A stretch of 15,214 nt of DNA, taken from NCBI GenBank assembly GCA_020201015.1, contig JAIVHN010000078.1, positions 1 to 15,214 on the forward strand, read 5' to 3'. The notes beneath the pieces are model-generated. The model ran no database searches, was not told the DNA's origin, and was given only the letters and a program-made list of their open reading frames with translations. The first letter of the stretch is position 1. Every line of letters begins with the position of its first letter. Made by a program: the position numbers and the translations under genes. Positions 12,924 through 15,214 of the stretch are shown here, in pieces. Source of the DNA: Spirochaeta sp. (GTDB lineage Bacteria > Spirochaetota > Spirochaetia > DSM-27196 > SLAA01).

Positions 12924-14486
12924 GTGTCCGAGCATAACGGCGCTATGATGCAGTTTTTCCACTGGTACACCGCTGGCGACGGTACGCTGTGGCGCAATGT
13001 AAGCGAACAGGCGGAAGCCCTTGTTGCGGCCGGGATCACTGCGCTTTGGTTACCGCCTGCCTACAAAGGAGCCGATGGTGGGAGTGATGTTGGCTATGCT
13101 GTGTATGACCTCTTTGACCTTGGTGAGTTTGACCAAAAAGGGTCTGTACGCACGAAGTACGGCACGCGTGATGAGTATCTCACAGCAATCAAAGATGCGC
13201 AGGCGGCTGGCCTGCAGGTGTATGCCGATATCGTCTTTAGTCACAAACTTGGCGGCGACAAGCAGGAAGAGTTTGAAGCTACTCCCTATGACCCTGAGAA
13301 TCGCGAGAAGGCAATAGGAAAGCAACAACGCATTAAGGCCTGGACGCATTTCAACTTTCCCGGCCGTGCCCGCACATACTCAGAGCTGCACTGGCATTGG
13401 TGGCATTTTAATGCGGCCGACTACAATGCTCTGGACGACAAGACTGAAGCCATTTATCTGTTCAAAGGCAAGACCTTTGGCGGAAATGTTGACCTGGAAA
13501 AAGGTAACTTTGACTTTCTCATGGGTTGTAACCTGGACATTAATGATCCGGATGTGCGAACCGAGCTCTTCTACTGGGGTGAATGGCTTGTGGATACTAC
13601 CGGGGTGGACGGCTTCCGCTTTGATGCGGTCAAGCACGTGAGCTCCGGTTTTTTCGTAGATTGGCTAAAGCATGTGCGAGCGTATACCGGCCGGAACCTT
13701 TTTGCGGTTGGTGAGTACTGGTCCGGAAATGTTGAGGCGTTACAGAACTTCCTGGACGCCACCGACGGGAATCTCATGTTGTTTGATGTCGCGCTGCACT
13801 TTAACTTTGCGAAAGCAAGCAAGCTTGGAGCGGAGTACGATATCCGCTTAATCTTTGAAAAGACCTTGGTGCAACAGAACCCGCAATTGGCAGTTACTTT
13901 GGTCAGCAATCACGACTCGCAACCGCTGCAGTCGCTGGAGTCTGTGGTTGAAGCCTGGTTCAAGCCGCTTGCCTACGCGCTCATTCTGCTCAGGCGCGAC
14001 GGCTACCCCTGCATTTTTGCCGCCGACTATTACGGAGCGCACTATACCGATATCGGCAGTGACGGCAAGCCGCACGAGATCTGGATGGAGCGCCACCAAT
14101 GGATGATTGATACATTTCTCTCCGTCCGGCAGACCTTTGCCTTTGGTGAACAGTACGACTATTTCGATGATCCCGGCTGCATTGGCTGGACGCGCCTTGG
14201 TACCGACGAGCACCCCGGTGGGCTGGCTGTTGTGTTGAGCACCAGTTCTGCGGCGAGCGCCAAGTCTGCGGTGAGCGCCGCAAGCGATGTGAGCAGAGGG
14301 GGCGCGAGCGGGGCTGCTGCAAAGGGTAACCCGGAGAACTGGACCAAACAGATGCAGACCGGCGCGGCCGGTACCCGGTATATCGACGTGACCGAGCACA
14401 TACGTAACCCTGTAACTACCGATGCCGCGGGCTGGGCCACTTTCCCTTGCCTTGCTGGCTCGGTTTCGGTTTGGGTTCCGGGCTGA
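12924..14486 (+). CDS. amyA: Cytoplasmic alpha-amylase, glycoside hydrolase family 13
   Basis: Hydrolyses alpha-1,4 bonds of starch, glycogen or maltodextrins. It has no signal peptide, so it probably acts on internal glycogen or imported oligosaccharides, like E. coli AmyA (495 residues; here 520). The GTG at 12924 is chosen because TAAGGAG (12911-12917) is six bases upstream; the nearby ATG at 12920 leads to a stop after a few codons. Seen: MMQFFHWYTAGDGTLW at the start, ALWLPPAYKG, VYADIVFSHKLGGD (GH13 region I), GVDGFRFDAVKH with nucleophile Asp234 (region II), VGEYW with acid/base Glu264 (region III), LVSNHDSQP with Asp331 (region IV), and a C-terminal beta-domain ending GWATFPCLAGSVSVWV. 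An Ala/Ser/Gly-rich stretch near residues 439-470 is unusual for the family and lies in the outer domain. Catalytic domain intact. Confidence 0.95.
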   Translation: MSEHNGAMMQFFHWYTAGDGTLWRNVSEQAEALVAAGITALWLPPAYKGADGGSDVGYAVYDLFDLGEFDQKGSVRTKYGTRDEYLTAIKDAQAAGLQVYADIVFSHKLGGDKQEEFEATPYDPENREKAIGKQQRIKAWTHFNFPGRARTYSELHWHWWHFNAADYNALDDKTEAIYLFKGKTFGGNVDLEKGNFDFLMGCNLDINDPDVRTELFYWGEWLVDTTGVDGFRFDAVKHVSSGFFVDWLKHVRAYTGRNLFAVGEYWSGNVEALQNFLDATDGNLMLFDVALHFNFAKASKLGAEYDIRLIFEKTLVQQNPQLAVTLVSNHDSQPLQSLESVVEAWFKPLAYALILLRRDGYPCIFAADYYGAHYTDIGSDGKPHEIWMERHQWMIDTFLSVRQTFAFGEQYDYFDDPGCIGWTRLGTDEHPGGLAVVLSTSSAASAKSAVSAASDVSRGGASGAAAKGNPENWTKQMQTGAAGTRYIDVTEHIRNPVTTDAAGWATFPCLAGSVSVWVPG

Positions 14487-14542
14487 ACTCGAATGAGCGG
14501 CGCGATGTAGCCGCCGAGCGGCACGGTGAAGCTGCCGACTCG

Positions 14543-14583
14543 CTACAGAGTCCGTTGCAGCTTGAGACTACAGAGTCCGTTGC
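14543..14583. repeat. 25-base tandem duplication at the end of the acetyltransferase gene
   Basis: The 16 bases CTACAGAGTCCGTTGC occur at 14543-14558 and again at 14568-14583, a period of 25. The second copy encodes the last residues (QRTL) and the stop of the minus-strand acetyltransferase gene; the first is a non-coding duplicate just beyond the stop. No T-run or clear terminator is seen in the 81 bases between the two convergent genes. Confidence 0.7.
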
Positions 14584-15107
14584 CAATAGCCAACATCAAT
14601 CCAACGACCAAACTTGAACCCAACCTCCTCCATGTGCGCAACTTTGTGGAAGCCAAATTTCTCGTGCAGGGCAACGCTTCCAATATTCGGCAGTGCAATG
14701 CCGCCGAGCGCCACGTGTATTCCTTTCTCGGTTATTTCCGGGAGCAGGCGCCCGTACAGTGCCGAACCCACGCCCAGCCCCTCACGACCAGGAGCAACAT
14801 ACACCGAAACCTCGGTTGTGTAGCGATACGCCGGACGGCTCTTCCAACCGGTCGCGTAGGCATACCCGACAACGCTGGACTCTCCTGCAGCAAGCTCCGC
14901 CACCAGCCACGGTAGACCGGCTCCATACACCCCGGATATGCGGCCCGAAACCTCGGCGGCCGAGACCTCGACCTCCTCAAAGGTCACCACCGTGTTGGCA
15001 ATATAATGATTGTAAATGGTGGCCACTGCCTGCGCATCTTCAAGTGTTGCAGGGCGAACCAAAACGGTATTAGGTGTGCTGGCACCCGGTGAGTCTGATC
15101 TGTGCAT
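14568..15107 (-). CDS. GNAT acetyltransferase, phosphinothricin / methionine-sulfoximine acetyltransferase-like
   Basis: Transfers an acetyl group from acetyl-CoA to the amine of a small molecule in the cytoplasm. Relatives acetylate phosphinothricin or methionine sulfoximine. Start at the ATG at 15107 (MHRSDSPGAS), giving 179 residues, close to the family length; an in-frame ATG at 15164 would add 19 unlike residues. Neither has a good ribosome binding site. TAAAAT just before 15107 on this strand could be a -10 element. Seen: VLVRPATLEDAQAVATIYNHYI, RPAYRYTTEVSVYVAPGREGLGVGSALYGRLL, which includes the acetyl-CoA loop (motif A, R-x-x-G-x-G type), then NIGSVALHEKFGFHKVAHMEEVGFKFGRWIDVGYWQ, typical of the PAT subgroup. 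The gene looks intact. Its true substrate may be an ordinary amino-acid analogue. Confidence 0.9.
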   Translation of the reverse strand: MHRSDSPGASTPNTVLVRPATLEDAQAVATIYNHYIANTVVTFEEVEVSAAEVSGRISGVYGAGLPWLVAELAAGESSVVGYAYATGWKSRPAYRYTTEVSVYVAPGREGLGVGSALYGRLLPEITEKGIHVALGGIALPNIGSVALHEKFGFHKVAHMEEVGFKFGRWIDVGYWQRTL

Positions 15108-15164
15108 ACCGTATTTTAGATTCCCTAACCGCTTAATCCAAGCCCCAAACGTGCCGGGTTTCAT

Positions 15165-15214
15165 TGGGTGAGTGGCGCTGGCCCGCCTGAGCTGGACCTT
15201 TTACGCAGCCGCAG
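15165..15214. other. Window end, no feature recognised
   Basis: Fifty bases lie upstream of the acetyltransferase gene. They probably contain part of its promoter region, or belong to a neighbour outside the window. I see no clear promoter, repeat or coding signature. Confidence 0.3.

Noticed and set aside
14487..14567. Terminator between the amylase and acetyltransferase genes
   Set aside because: Short GC-rich inverted segments exist, such as GCCG-CCGAG-CGGC, but no T-run follows on either strand and pairing is weak.
1..15214. CRISPR arrays, tRNA or rRNA genes, transposons, prophage or defence islands
   Set aside because: No regularly spaced repeats, cloverleaf-like segments, transposase or phage motifs were seen on either strand.

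Overview
The window is ordinary chromosomal bacterial DNA. It is fairly GC-rich and most genes have clear AAGGAG-type ribosome binding sites. The gene set suggests a Gram-negative-type bacterium. The divergent YchF subtype (P-loop GLPKSGKTT), the S-T-A-A ECF transporter operon, the VAT-1-like reductase and the PAT-like acetyltransferase would fit a free-living spirochaete, but that placement is inference and unproven. No rRNA, tRNA, CRISPR array, transposase or phage gene was seen.

Layout. (1) 1-1289 (+): an acyl-CoA dehydrogenase whose 5' end lies outside the window. It converges on the 23S rRNA methyltransferase RlmKL gene (1292-3616, -), with two bases between the stop codons. (2) 3776-6979 (+): an energy-coupling-factor (ECF) vitamin/metal transporter operon with S component, EcfT and two ATPases. 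It has a good promoter and an intrinsic terminator-like hairpin between the S and T genes. (3) 7004-7663 (-): a secreted protein of unknown function. It diverges from a + strand group of thioredoxin, NADPH-quinone-reductase-like MDR protein, macrodomain protein and a small conserved protein (7762-10181). (4) 10174-10812 (-): a shortened TauE/SafE (TSUP) permease. It overlaps the preceding gene tail-to-tail and diverges from a + strand run of ychF, a two-module VOC/CatE-like dioxygenase and a cytoplasmic GH13 alpha-amylase (10859-14486). (5) 14568-15107 (-): a PAT-type GNAT acetyltransferase.

How the genes work together. The only obvious multi-gene machine is the ECF transporter: S binds the substrate, T couples, and two ATPases power it. 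The other genes are metabolic and housekeeping enzymes in short, loosely connected operons.

The most notable signal is how many normally well-conserved genes carry indel-like damage. The S component has an apparent +1 frameshift just after its start. The second ECF ATPase loses its C-terminus to an out-of-frame change. The RlmK half of RlmKL lacks the segment that should hold SAM-binding motif I. The TSUP permease lacks its last membrane segments. The VOC protein shifts frame a few codons before its proper end. Several proteins also carry Gly/Ser/Ala/Pro-rich inserts not usual for their families. Whether this is genome decay, lineage-specific change or assembly error cannot be settled from the sequence. 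I did not find a convincing new biological system.
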